Assembly: GCA_963682055.1 (NCBI GenBank)
Contig: OY821746.1
Span: 10,627,992-10,691,991, forward strand
DNA from: Primula veris
Taxonomy: Eukaryota; Streptophyta; Magnoliopsida; Ericales; Primulaceae
Length of the DNA stretch: 64,000 nt
Direction: 5' to 3'
Shown: in pieces, positions 21,272-31,464 of the stretch
Numbering within the stretch: position 1 is the first letter of the stretch
Layout of the letters: every line of letters begins with the position of its first letter
The notes under the pieces: generated by a model
The model's input: the letters and a program-made list of their open reading frames with translations, nothing else
The model's database searches: none
What the model was told of the DNA's origin: nothing
Position numbers and translations under genes: made by a program

Positions 21272-23189
21272 ATGGACCTTTTCCAATCCTCTATTCCTTT
21301 CTTTTTTGCACTTTTCCCTTTCTTATACATCATTGTATACTATCCTAAAAAATCTAAAAATCAATATCCTCCTGGTCCAAGAAAGTTCCCTCTAATAGGC
21401 AATTTGCTCGATTTAGCAGGTTCACTCCCTCATCACTCCTTAAGAGACCTAGCAAAGAAACACGGTCCACTTATGCACTTGCAATTGGGCGAAATTTCGG
21501 CTTTGATAATTTCTTCACCTAAAGCAGCGCAAGAGATAATGAAAAGTCATGACCTTAACTTTTCAAATAGGCCAGAAATTTTAGCGGCCAAGATTTTGTC
21601 TTATAATTGTGCCGGTATTGTTTTTGCTCCCTATGGTGACTATTGGCGACAAATTCGCAAAATTTGCACGTTAGAGCTCTTAAGTTCAAAGCGTGTTCAA
21701 TCTTATAGATCACTGAGAGAGGAGGAAGTTGAGAAATTTATAAATTCTATTTCCTCATCTTCGGGAGTTGCAATTAATCTTAGTGAAAAGATTTTCGCTT
21801 TGACTAATAGCATAATTTCTAAATTAACTTTCGGTAAGAAGTGTAATGATCAAGATTTTATAGCTGCCGTGAAAGAGTCAACTTCTTTGGCTGGAGGCTT
21901 TGATGTGCCCGATTTATTTCCTTCACTAAAATTTCTTCACTGGATTAGTCCGTTAAAGGGCACGCTAAAGAAAATTCATGTCAGGCTCGACGATATTCTC
22001 AGTAATATTATCGATGATCATAGAGTGAAATGCAAATATGAATTGACCAGTACCGAGGAATGTGGTGAAGAAGACCTAGTCGACGTACTTTTGAGACTAC
22101 AAATGAGAAATGACCTTGAATATCCTATCACAACAGAGAATATCAAAGCTGTTATTCTGGTATCTCAATTTATAGTACAAACTCTAATCTCATTTACTAA
22201 CAAAATATAAAATTTTTGCCCAAAAATTTAATGAATCAATTCCTCCTTAACTATTTCACATTATAAATAATGATTGACTTGATGCAGAAATTCTATTACT
22301 GAATGGGGAACTAGGCTAGATTAAATCTTAAAAGAAATGGCTTGATTACTATATAGAATGACACAAAATAACTTATGGCTTTTACGCTAAAACAGCTAAG
22401 GTTTTAGTGAAATTCTTGCAAAAATTCTTCGGCGACGCCTTCGCTTTTAGGAAATCGATAACATACAAATATTTGGTAATAAAACTCTCAAGTGTAGATA
22501 ATCCCATCCGACAGTTGTAGTATGCTGATAAAATAGTTCTGTAATCCAACTAATCAAGAACGTTCCCCTCTTTTCAGGACATTTTCGCTGCAGGGACAGA
22601 AACGTCATCATCGACATTAGAATGGGCAATGTCAGAATTAATTAAAAATCCACGAGTAATGGAGAAGGCCAAGTCTGAGGTGAGGCGCATCTTAAAAGGA
22701 AAGAATGAAATCAATGAACTAGACATTCAAGATATGAATTACATAAAATTAGTTATCAAAGAAACATTAAGGCTCCATCCACCGGCTCCCCTACTATTGC
22801 CACGAGAAGCAAAAGAAACCTGTGAAATTGACGGTTATAAAATACCCAAGAAGACGAAAGTTATAGTTAATGCCTGGGCAATAGGAAGAGATGAAAATTA
22901 TTGGGCAAATGCCGAGTCTTTTGAACCAGATAGGTTTAAAGGCTCTCCAATCGATTCTAAAGGGACGAGCTTTCAATATATACCATTTGGGGCTGGAAGA
23001 AGGATGTGTCCTGGTATGTCGTTTGGAAATGCAAATATGGAACTTCCGTTAGCTCAGTTACTATACCAATTTGATTGGAAACTCCCGAATGATATAAAAG
23101 CGGAAGATTTAGACATGAGAGAGTCTTTTGGAGCAACAGTGAGGAGAAAAAATGATTTATATCTTATTGCAACCCCTCATTCTTCTTAG
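21272..23189 (+). CDS. cytochrome P450, CYP71 clan (CYP71D-like)
   Basis: Two exons, 21272-22159 and 22578-23189, with a 418-bp phase-0 GT-AG intron at the usual A-type P450 position. The product is 499 residues. An N-terminal membrane anchor (about 8-24) precedes the hinge PPGP at 33-36. Exon 2 carries the oxygen-binding I-helix AGTETS (301-306), ExxR (ETLR, 358-361), the FEPDRF motif (411-416) and the heme loop [11 protein letters not shown] with Cys 440. All are intact. CYP71D-like enzymes are ER-bound monooxygenases using cytochrome P450 reductase and often hydroxylate sesquiterpenes, diterpenes or other specialised metabolites. The substrate cannot be read from sequence. An in-frame ATG at 21242 would add ten residues but sits too close to the TATA box. 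A second paralogue lies at 50756-53747. Confidence 0.92.
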
Positions 23190-24007
23190 GGTTTGCATTG
23201 AGAAAAGACTATTGAATAAAAGTTTAGAAACATCGAGTTAATGCCACGTTTAGTTTTTATGAAGGTTTTTTCTTTATACTTGCTAAACACAGGAGTATGT
23301 TTCGAATGATTGTCTATTCTGGTATCTTCGTGGCTGGAAGCCTGGAATTACTGATGATATCACGGGTCATAGAAATTAGTTTTTTTGATTGAATTTCGTA
23401 AAATGTAATTCGTTTCCTTATAAAAATGTCAGTAAAATACCTTCTTATGAGATTTTCATTGCTTAGTATACGAGGTTGAAGAAATAGCTTACATAAGAAA
23501 AAAATGAGAAGACCTACAATGGCAAGTTTCTCTGCTCGAGAGCAATAAATTAGATTTAGTAACATAAGATTTAATTAGACTGATATTTCACATATTCTAT
23601 CACTCTTTGTAAATTGTGATACTCATCTGGGTTAATAGTTGTTTTGAACACGCATCTATAACCAAATTCCTACGTCTATACCAACTTGTTAAACTCGGTG
23701 CTCAATTTTCTCGCCCTCTTTATTATGCGCTCTCTCTTTATCATCCCTACATGAAATATTATAAAAAAACATAAAAAAACCCAAATTCTTTAGTGAACCT
23801 AAAACCGAATTTAAAGCTTTTCAATTTGAAACCCCAAACTGAAATTACAACTTCTCAAGGTAATTCAATCAGGTTCAGGTTGGTATACTACAGGGCACTT
23901 GGCTATAATAATATTTTTTATATGAACCAGGGAAACCCTTGTATGAATGTAAATTGTGGAATTATTAAACCCACTACACTTAAAAAAAAAAAAAAATCAA
24001 TTTACCG

Positions 24008-24150
24008 TTAGAGCGTATATTGTTAAATTGATCGTAAAGTGAGTGTCGTTAAATTTAGCAATAGTTAGCGACACTCATTTTAGTAACAGTTAACGACACT
24101 CACTTTGTTGCTAAAATTTAGCGACAATCAATTTAACAATAATTTTTAAA
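24008..24150. repeat. CACTA-like subterminal foldback
   Basis: Alternating motifs TAGCGACACTC / TAACGACACTC and GTGTCGTTAAATTTAGCAA form an inverted pair (about 24010-24060 against 24085-24145). CACTACACTT lies just left, near 23975. Plant CACTA elements start CACTA and have GCGACG-type subterminal repeats, so this may be a decayed end. A matching right terminus was not found. Confidence 0.35.
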
Positions 24151-24609
24151 AATTAAACTGTTACTATCTTAACTTTTTCTTTTAGCGAAACTTACTACTA
24201 CCTGCCCAAAAAGTAATATTTATGTGACAAAAGAAAAAAATAACCTTGCAACTTGCAATTTTATTTTATTTTTACCAACCCAGAAAGGAATCTTGCATGT
24301 GTGATAAAGCAAACATTTAATATGAAAAAATTGTCATTTAGTGACTAGTTAGGTGTTAAACTGTCAATCAGTGACCTCTCTTTTCTTCCTTTAAATTAGA
24401 TACCTTTTTATGATGTTGTTTCTTGTAATAGGCAAAACTGCCCCTCTATCTAATATGCCTTAATTAGCTAACAGAGTACAAAAAAAATTGGCTGACTTGA
24501 AAATAGGATTAAACAACAGCTCCATTACCTCTATCCAATTAAGGAGTGGTTTTTTTTTTTTTGGAAATTTAAATTAAATCTATTCGGTGGGAGGGGTTTT
24601 TAAATAAGC

Positions 24610-24930
24610 TTTAGATCAATTGTATCAGCAAGGTTAATCATTTTTCCAAATCTAACATATTTTATATCTTTTAAGTAATCATTTATATTTACACAAAATT
24701 TTAGTTTAATTATTAATTTACTTATTAATAACCCTACATTATTTCTTTTTATCATAACAATATTCCAACAATAAAAATATGGACCACATGATAATTTCTT
24801 ACTATTATATTCACCAAGTGAATCATATACATTGCTCATATATAAAGTGAATTTTGTGTTTACTAAAATATAAGAAATTTATAGAGTTCATGATTCATAT
24901 CACTTTTTATATCATAATTATCAAATATAA
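24610..24930 (+). repeat. dispersed repeat family, copy 1
   Basis: Starts TTTAGATCAATTGTATCAGC and ends near CATAATTATCAAATA. Clear relatives are at 49210-49562 (same orientation) and 48270-48577 (inverted). Flanks differ between copies, so it behaves as an old transposed repeat. No ORF or clear terminal inversion. Confidence 0.72.
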
Positions 24931-25698
24931 AATATATACGAAAAGCTCCTAGCCATCATCTCAATCAAACTCTTATCTTTTTTCAATTTAACCACTCTCA
25001 ATTAAGCTTGTTAACCCCTCTATATGTTGAATGTTGAATGTTGAAAAGGTAAAAGACTAAAAGAAGATATATAGAAAGATACCATGTGAACCATATGATG
25101 AATTGTTTTGTGTACAATTAATGATTTTGGAAAACAATATGTAACAACATATGTATATATTTTTTTGAGTATGGCGTACATAGATATGAGAATTTTGGAA
25201 AACAATAGCCGTAATTGATCATGTTGGAAAACAATCCTAGACGGTGAAATATTGTCAAAATATGTAACAAAAAAAATGAATCTTTATGAATTTTGTGATT
25301 GTTATTTCCATCGCATAGCTGCTCTGCCCCCACTGACGTTATTTCTTTTGTAAAGTTTGATATGCTATGGAAGTTTGTGAGTGCTATTTCCATAATCGGT
25401 GTATAACTACTTGCTTTTATATATGCTAAATTCGAGTAAATCAGACTAGTTTTCATGCTCTTTCAACCTGCTGATGGGAATTATTGACGCTATTAAGTAG
25501 TATCTAACGCACAGGATTTTGTAAAGTTATTAAGAATAATCGAAAGTAATGTATTTGCAACTTGCAAGTAAATTGACCAATATACATCATGAGTGCTCGC
25601 ATAAAAATTCTTAACACAACATAAGTTATGTATGAAGAACAAACGTTCTTCATAGGTTATAGCTAATTCAATTTACAATCAAGCACTAAAACAAAAAC

Positions 25699-27598
25699 TG
25701 ATAAAGCCATGACTTTGGTCGGTCGTGTTAGGCTTTTCAACAATAATATAATAGTAAATCAAATGTATATAATGGACACTTCCTGATCTTTATTACTGCT
25801 CGGATTACTATCCTTATTCGGATTATTACACCTGCTCGGATTAGTATCTCTATTTTACAATTGTGCTCGATTTGACTGTTTAATCTATCTTCTTGGTCTT
25901 TCTCCTTTTATTCGATGCTCGGCTTCTCTCTGTTCGGTTTATTTCTTGACTTAATATGTCTTGACTAGTTTATCTCTTTTTTCAACTTCTTGTTGGTTTT
26001 GGTATACGTAAAAGAAATAATTAAAAGTGCAATGACTAAAAAGAAATAAAAAATTTTATTTCTATAATGAAATGTGACTCTATTACAAATTCCGACTTTT
26101 CCAGAAAGTAAATGCAATTAATTAAAATTCCAGACAGATTAATATAAATTATTAAACTGCTGGACTGGTTTGTAATTAAACCAAACTGCCAGACAGAATA
26201 GTATAATTACTAAACTGCTGGACTGTTTGTTAATTAAAAGAAACTGCCAGACAGGATAGTATAATTACTAAACTGCTGGACTGTTTCTGGAATTAAATAA
26301 AATTACAGGACTGGATAATAAATTACAGAACAGAATAGAAATTACAGAAAAGAAAAAGGACTGAAATGAAATTACAGAACAGGAAAAATAATTACAGAAT
26401 TGAAATGTACAGAATATAAAATTGCAGAAATGTAAAGACGGAATAAAAATGCAAAAAAAATAAAATAAAATAAATAGACGATGCGACTGTTTAACAGTCT
26501 GCCCTTAACCGATATTCGCCTAACCACCTTTGAGGTTTCTGGTTATGTTTGGCGCTTCGATCCCAAGGTACAACGTCTCGGATGACTCGCCGGAAACTGG
26601 CGACGAGTCAAGGTCGAGCTGTTGGTGGGTGGCTCTCTCTAACTAAAATGTAATGCTACTATTTAGAGAGATGATATTTGCTGCTGTGTTTGATTTCAGA
26701 ATGTTATGTATTTTTTGACCTGTGGGGGGTCTGCCTATTTATAGGCTGGCTGAGTATCTCAGCCATTAAAGTCACTTTACTACTGTCAGTTTTCGAAATT
26801 CGAAACTGCAGTATTAACTTTGCAATGAATTCATATTTATTGCAACAGTTACCGCTTTGCTGGAAATTTTCCCGAGCTGGAAATTTTGGCCGAGCAGGAC
26901 ACTAGGCCGAGCAGGGCACTTTGGCCGAGCTGGGCACTTTGGCCGAGCATGACACTTGGCCGAGCAGGAGCTCTTTTCCCGAGGAGGAGCTCTTTTCCCC
27001 GAGGAGGAGCTCTTTTTCCCGAGGAGGAGCTCTTTCCTTTTTCAATGTGGGACAATTCCCAATGAGTTATCCTCATTAAACCCATTTTCCAGCATTAAGA
27101 GTTTTCCTCTTTCTCAACCCCATTCTTTGACGCCAATTTCCATTCACTCCCATTCTCCGAATAGGTCATGCGACATACCGTTATGAACCTTGTCATACCA
27201 TCTACTCAACCGTCTTGAGTATGGTGCCAAAAGACAACGGCTGTCACTTGGAATCTTGACTCAAAGATGGTCTCGTGACCATTCGGAAACTACCATGTTA
27301 AACATGGTTTTTCCAACACTTCTCTCTATATTTTTTGGATAGATTTTCTGGTCGTTTTCTAGGAGGGGTAGTTGGCTATTTATAGGCAACTATGCCTTCT
27401 AGGATGTTGACAAATGTCTTCATCCCAGGGGTTTTTCAGACATGGGTCCCCATTTGATTGGGCTTGGGCTTTTGATAGTAACACCTTATTTCCTATAAAA
27501 AGTATGAGATGACCCATTTAAGCGTTGGATACCCATTTATAAAGTGGGTTGATTATTACCCGAATAGAATATTCGGGTCTAATTTTTATGTTCTATCA
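25699..27598 (-). repeat. Gypsy 3-prime LTR, interrupted by a solo Copia LTR
   Basis: LTR sequence lies at 25699-25990 and 27324-27598, split by the insertion 25991-27318 plus the duplicated CTTCT. Removing the insert gives 567 bp, the same as the right LTR, which still shows the uninterrupted CAACTTCTCTCTATA site. Confidence 0.93.
25991..27318 (-). repeat. solo LTR, diverged relative of the Copia LTR
   Basis: A 1,328-bp LTR with TGTTGG...CCAACA ends and a perfect CTTCT duplication at 25986-25990 and 27319-27323. It shares stretches with the other Copia LTRs (GGCGCTTCGATCCCAAGGTA; CCGAATAGGTCATGCGA) but has its own arrays: AAACTGCTGGACTG units near 26154-26285 and GAGGAGGAGCTCTT / GGCCGAGCAGG units near 26890-27030 instead of CCC heptamers. 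It entered after the Gypsy element was in place. Confidence 0.92.
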
Positions 27599-27781
27599 AG
27601 TGCTCCCTAACTTCCTCGGCGTGGTTTCCATGTCGGGGGAGTCATGTTCGGTCTGTCGAGAACGTTACTTCGGTCTTGTCTTTCCCAATGCTTCATCGAG
27701 AAACGCAATAGACTCATGACGGTTCCCTGGGGGGCACATTTAATGTTTCCTATCCTAATATCTTTCTTCGAGGAAAAATCC

Positions 27782-27788
27782 TATAAAG
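27782..27788 (+). promoter_or_regulatory. TATA box, cargo ORF A
   Basis: TATAAAG 60 bp upstream of the ORF A start codon, on the cargo strand. Confidence 0.6.
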
Positions 27789-27841
27789 GGGTGTGCTCCC
27801 TCCATAATTAGGCATTTTACTACTAATTTGCTCGTGACATA

Positions 27842-28162
27842 ATGGCTTCTTCAGGTTCTACTGGTGAGAGCTCCTTTAATTATATTTCATATTTAGAAAT
27901 GGAAATCAAGAAATCTCGTACTGCGAATAAGAAACTTGTGGACAAGGTTTCAAGTTACAAGAAAAGGTTGTCTGACATGGATTCTGATCATCATGTGACG
28001 ATGGCCGATCGGGATTGGGCTTACGAGCATATAAAGAGGCTCGAGGCTAATCTGGCCAAGCAGAAGGCAGCAAAAAGGGCCTATAAGCTTGCCTTCAAGG
28101 AGTTGCATGCTCGGTCTAAACCGAGTTCGGATGACGATGAAGAAGGCTCTTCCTCGAAATAA
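27842..28162 (+). CDS. cargo ORF A: small coiled-coil protein
   Basis: A 106-residue intronless frame starting MASSGSTGESSFNYISYLEM. Residues about 20-90 are heptad-rich and highly charged, predicting a coiled coil. The acidic, Ser-rich tail is DDDEEGSSSK. The block KRAYKLAFKELHARSK recurs in ORF B as KRAYKLALKEVYARSK, so the two are paralogues. A TATA box is 60 bp upstream and AATAAA 80 bp downstream (28242-28247), giving a self-contained transcription unit antisense to the host retrotransposon's gag-pol. No signal peptide or membrane segment is seen. Function unknown; homo- or hetero-oligomerisation is a fair inference from the coiled coil. Confidence 0.62.
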   Translation: MASSGSTGESSFNYISYLEMEIKKSRTANKKLVDKVSSYKKRLSDMDSDHHVTMADRDWAYEHIKRLEANLAKQKAAKRAYKLAFKELHARSKPSSDDDEEGSSSK

Positions 28163-28241
28163 TTAGTCTTTTGTAATTTCTGTTGTAATTTCTTTTGAAT
28201 GGGGAGTCTTCTCCTCAGTTATAATCGAAGTTTTTGAAATT

Positions 28242-28247
28242 AATAAA
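28242..28247 (+). terminator. AATAAA polyadenylation signal after ORF A
   Basis: Canonical hexamer 80 bp downstream of the stop codon. Confidence 0.5.
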
Positions 28248-28408
28248 ATATTTCCCTTTCCTTGTTCTTGTCTGTTCATCTTCTTGATATCTTTTTGGAT
28301 GACTTTAATTGGATTTGAAACTGTGGTTAATTTGCCGTAAATGCTCTTGGGAAGTTCAAGAGGTTGTATTTCTTCGAGACGACCTTTGATCTACTGCTTG
28401 TTTCTTCC

Positions 28409-28416
28409 TATAAAAG
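28409..28416 (+). promoter_or_regulatory. TATA box, cargo ORF B
   Basis: TATAAAAG 55 bp upstream of the ORF B start codon. Confidence 0.6.
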
Positions 28417-28463
28417 GACTGTCCCTGTATTCTTTATGCAATTCATTCTTTATTAACGAACAA

Positions 28464-28802
28464 ATGGCTTTTCCTCTTGAAAACTATGGTGACAACCTTC
28501 CTGAATACGTTGCTCGTCTTGAAGAGGAAGTTCAGAAGGTGCGTTATCTCGAGAAGAGGGTTGCCAGGCTGTCGGTGGAAGCTCGTCGGGCCGCCGAACT
28601 AGACGAGCGATTGGATGCCCTGGAGAAGGAGCATCAGAGGTCTTTGCTCGACAGTATTCGTGCTCGTGCTCGGATCAAAGAGCTCAAGGCCTCCAGAGAT
28701 AGGCAACTTGCTTCCAAGAGGGCTTACAAACTGGCCCTTAAGGAAGTGTATGCTCGGTCGAAGGGGAAACCAAATGACGAAGCGGGCCCTTCCACGAAAT
28801 GA
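28464..28802 (+). CDS. cargo ORF B: small coiled-coil protein
   Basis: A 112-residue intronless frame starting MAFPLENYGDNLPEYVARLE. Nearly the whole of residues 12-95 is a heptad pattern rich in Leu, Glu, Arg and Lys (EEEVQKVRYLEKRVARLSVE). The C-terminus KRAYKLALKEVYARSK plus GPSTK parallels ORF A. Upstream in-frame codons exist from 28341, but the TATA position supports the Met at 28464. AATAAA follows at 28866-28871. Same arrangement and strand as ORFs A, C, D and E. Function unknown. Confidence 0.62.
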   Translation: MAFPLENYGDNLPEYVARLEEEVQKVRYLEKRVARLSVEARRAAELDERLDALEKEHQRSLLDSIRARARIKELKASRDRQLASKRAYKLALKEVYARSKGKPNDEAGPSTK

Positions 28803-28865
28803 TTTTATTGTTTTTTCATTGTATTTCCTTTTATTGCTTCTTCTGTAACGAAGTACCAATCAATT

Positions 28866-28871
28866 AATAAA
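28866..28871 (+). terminator. AATAAA polyadenylation signal after ORF B
   Basis: Canonical hexamer 64 bp downstream of the stop codon. Confidence 0.5.
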
Positions 28872-29352
28872 GACATCTTTCTCTTGTTTATATCTGAATT
28901 ACTTTTCCAATGCAATTTATTTTGACTGCGCACGCTTGTGGCCTCATCAATGCTTTTTCTTGGGCCTTGCGTTTGACCTTATCCATTGGACCTCCTTAAT
29001 CTTTATATCTGGGGACCAATAGGATTTCTTGAGCCTTGTGCATAAAAAATCTTATTCACCAGAGTTTTCTTGAGCTCTGTGCAAAAGATCTGGGATATTT
29101 ATTTAAACCGTTGCCTTTCCCCAAAATGACGCGTGTTACGATGCCATTATTACTTACCCTCTTTAAATATTGGTAAGAATCCAAGCGTTTTGTGAACAAG
29201 AGTGGCTTTTAATTACTCACGCTTTTTTAGAACCTTTTGGGAATCCAAACGTTTTTTTTTCTTGAACAGGCACATCTTTTAATTGCCGTCGCTTCTTAGT
29301 ACCTATTGGCGAACGGTTGCGACTCTCAATACCAGCCCTTATCTAATTTATC
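28872..29352 (+). other. spacer with a diverged direct duplication
   Basis: No gene. Two imperfect copies of about 65 bp, starting GAATCCAAGCG near 29177 and GAATCCAAACG near 29240, precede the ORF C TATA box. Another short pair, TTTCTTGAGCCTTGTGC / TTTTCTTGAGCTCTGTGC, lies near 29025-29085. Confidence 0.55.
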
Positions 29353-29360
29353 TATAAATA
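29353..29360 (+). promoter_or_regulatory. TATA box, cargo ORF C
   Basis: TATAAATA 92 bp upstream of the preferred ORF C start codon. Confidence 0.6.
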
Positions 29361-29444
29361 CCTGCTTACAGCATGGTTACATCCACAATCCTCATCATAT
29401 TATTTTCCCCCATATACAGATCCTTATCTTATAATTTTTCTAAG

Positions 29445-29738
29445 ATGTCTGGTCCTTTCACCCAATCAGCATTAGCTTTGCAAGTGGAGGCCTTTGAAGC
29501 CTCCTATAACCATGTACAAAGGCTATTGAGGGATGCCGAGGAGGAATTGAAGGTGATGCGTTATCACCATACCGAGATGGTTCGGGAATTAACTTGGCTA
29601 AGATCCGAACTGGCTTATTGCCGACGTGCTCGTCAGGCTCTAGTCGAAGAGAATGAGATGCTAAGGGGGAACCCGACACTGAGGGACAGGGATGTCTCTG
29701 CCGGGCCCTCTCATCGATACCGATCGACTTCCCCCTAA
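29445..29738 (+). CDS. cargo ORF C: small coiled-coil protein
   Basis: A 97-residue intronless frame starting MSGPFTQSALALQVEAFEAS. Heptad-rich helices span about residues 15-75 (RLLRDAEEELKVMRY; MVRELTWLRSELAYC), ending in a basic Ser/Pro tail. The frame extends upstream to an ATG at 29373. I prefer 29445 because ORF D also starts MSGP and because of its distance from the TATA box. It has no clear near AATAAA; a long pyrimidine tract follows instead. Function unknown. Confidence 0.6.
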   Translation: MSGPFTQSALALQVEAFEASYNHVQRLLRDAEEELKVMRYHHTEMVRELTWLRSELAYCRRARQALVEENEMLRGNPTLRDRDVSAGPSHRYRSTSP

Positions 29739-29739
29739 C

Positions 29740-30240
29740 CTTCCCCCTTCTTTTTTATTTTTCTCTGCTTTTCCCCATCTTTTCCCATCTCTTTCTTTTT
29801 CTTCTTTTTATTTCTCAGTTTCCTTCATTTCTTCCTCTTCCTCTTTTGTTTCTCTTTTTTTTTTTTTTTTTGTACTCTGTTCTCTCTACTTTTCATTCTT
29901 TTCTTTTTCCCTTTCTTTTTTGTTTCATTGAATTCCTTTTTATTTGTCTGTTTCCTTCATTTCTTTATCTTCTTCTTATCTGTTTTTCTTTTTCTTCTGC
30001 GCCTCCTCTTTCTTTTTCTTCATCTTCTCTCCCATCACTCTTTTTCTTTTTCTTCTTTTTTGCACCACTATGATGTAACAATCAACCCTGTGATCCTAAG
30101 GGTTTTGTGTTACATCTAGGGTTTTTGTCATTTTTCTTTTTGACTCTTCTTTCTTATCACTTCTTCTTTTCTTGCACTCTTCTTCTTTTCCTCTTTTTCT
30201 TGTTTCTTATGTTTTTCTTTTGGCGCCTCCTGCTCACTCG
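29740..30240 (+). repeat. 500-bp polypyrimidine tract
   Basis: Almost only T and C, with runs such as T18 near 29853-29870 and repeated CTTCTTTTT / CTCTTTCTT units. It opens many spurious reading frames on both strands. It lies directly downstream of ORF C and could act as its 3-prime end or form triplex DNA; neither is shown. Confidence 0.75.
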
Positions 30241-30543
30241 GCCTGCTGATATAGTTGGTCTTCTTTGCCTGATCTTCTGTACTAGCTCTTCTCGGATGTA
30301 ATAGGTCTTTATCTCGGATGTAATAGATTTTCTTTTCGGATGTACTCTGATGTAATGAACAATGATATATCCCATCTTTATTAATGAAAAGTATTTTTGC
30401 CCCTTTATTTTTGCACTTCTTTTTATATCGCACCTGTGGTTTGTTATTTGTCTGGAAGCTAGATCTTTGAATATCTCGTCTTTATTTCCTTCTGTACTGT
30501 TGTATCAGATGTCAGTGGATGTCCCCATAACTGTCGAATATAA

Positions 30544-30624
30544 GTGCATGCTTCCTAGTTGGTCAGGAATATGCATGCTCCCTAGTAGGTCAGGAATATG
30601 CATGCTCCCAAGTGTGTCAGGAAA
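30544..30624 (+). promoter_or_regulatory. three 27-bp repeats with RY (TGCATG) motifs upstream of ORF D
   Basis: Three consecutive 27-bp units (30544-30570, 30571-30597, 30598-30624) each contain GTGCATGC or ATGCATGC followed by TCAGGAA. TGCATG/CATGCA is the RY element bound by B3-domain regulators of seed development. The set ends 20 bp before the ORF D TATA-like box. Seed or embryo control is inferred only from the motif. Confidence 0.6.
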
Positions 30625-30644
30625 GATCGTGCTGTCTTCGCTCT

Positions 30645-30650
30645 TATAAG
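30645..30650 (+). promoter_or_regulatory. TATA-like box, cargo ORF D
   Basis: TATAAG 108 bp upstream of the start codon and directly downstream of the RY repeats. Weaker than the other four boxes. Confidence 0.45.
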
Positions 30651-30752
30651 TACTTCTCTTTTCTTTAGTAGTTTATCATCTCTCATTTTTCTTCTATTGC
30701 TTATTTCTCCCTCAGCCCCTTATTTTCTTTTGTACTATAACAATTTCCCAGA

Positions 30753-31232
30753 ATGTCTGGACCTGTGGCGAGATATCATGCTCAGATGAAGGGCTTGGAC
30801 ACTGAGGTATCTCGGGTCCGCAGTCAGATGGCAAAGCTTGAGAAAGAGTATGGCGTTTTGGCCTTGAGCTTGTTCGGCTCTCATCCCGAAGAGACGGTGA
30901 AATGGACCGAGATTTCGGCACTGAGTCGTCAGCTCGATCACTTGTTGTCACAGAGAAATCATCTGGCCAACTCCTGGTATGATGCCGAGGAGATTTGGGA
31001 CCATGCTCAAGATGAGTTTGATAACTCTCCTCAAGGCCTTGCTAGCATAATGGTAAAGAATACTCGGCTTGAGGAACGCGGCAGGGCTCTTACCATGGAG
31101 AACAACGAGCTCTCTTCGGAGAATGACAATTTGGTCGCCATGAATGATTCCTACCAAGCTCGGTTGAGTTGTTCTGCTCGTTCTTCTTTCTCTCGGTCTG
31201 GCAGTTCGATTTTTCCACCCATTGATCCTTAG
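30753..31232 (+). CDS. cargo ORF D: coiled-coil protein
   Basis: A 159-residue intronless frame starting MSGPVARYHAQMKGLDTEVS, sharing its first four residues with ORF C. Helical heptads occupy about 8-40 (VSRVRSQMAKLEKEYGVL) and 52-135 (ISALSRQLDHLLSQRNHLA; NELSSENDNLVAMNDSYQ). The tail is Ser-rich. A TATA-like box and RY repeats lie upstream. Open with no interruption, unlike the gag-pol genes on the other strand. Function unknown. Confidence 0.6.
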   Translation: MSGPVARYHAQMKGLDTEVSRVRSQMAKLEKEYGVLALSLFGSHPEETVKWTEISALSRQLDHLLSQRNHLANSWYDAEEIWDHAQDEFDNSPQGLASIMVKNTRLEERGRALTMENNELSSENDNLVAMNDSYQARLSCSARSSFSRSGSSIFPPIDP

Positions 31233-31375
31233 ATTGGGCTGGTTTTCTTATGTATTTCCCCTTTTGCAATTTGTGTTCTGTTTTCTGTATTTGATGAATC
31301 AGTTGTATCTTTTCGTATCTCGTGCCTGTCTTGTGAACCATTGTAACGCTTCGTACTTTGTGCCTTTTGATTCTC

Positions 31376-31382
31376 TATAAAT
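31376..31382 (+). promoter_or_regulatory. TATA box, cargo ORF E
   Basis: TATAAAT 89 bp upstream of the ORF E start codon. Confidence 0.6.
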
Positions 31383-31464
31383 GCTCCCTATTGCCTGTAT
31401 CTCATTACCAATTTCTACCTCTCTTGTTTTATAATTTGTTTCTTCTATCTTCCTTTTGTTTGAG

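Larger units (their letters stand above)
23190..25693. other. intergenic between the P450 gene and the Gypsy element
   Basis: No supported gene. It includes a small CACTA-like foldback and one copy of a dispersed repeat, listed separately. The minus-strand frames at 23314-23565 and 25118-25456 have no recognisable content. Confidence 0.5.

Noticed and set aside
29692..30301. Several Phe/Ser/Leu-rich ORFs
   Set aside because: They are translations of the polypyrimidine tract in different frames and have no protein character beyond that.
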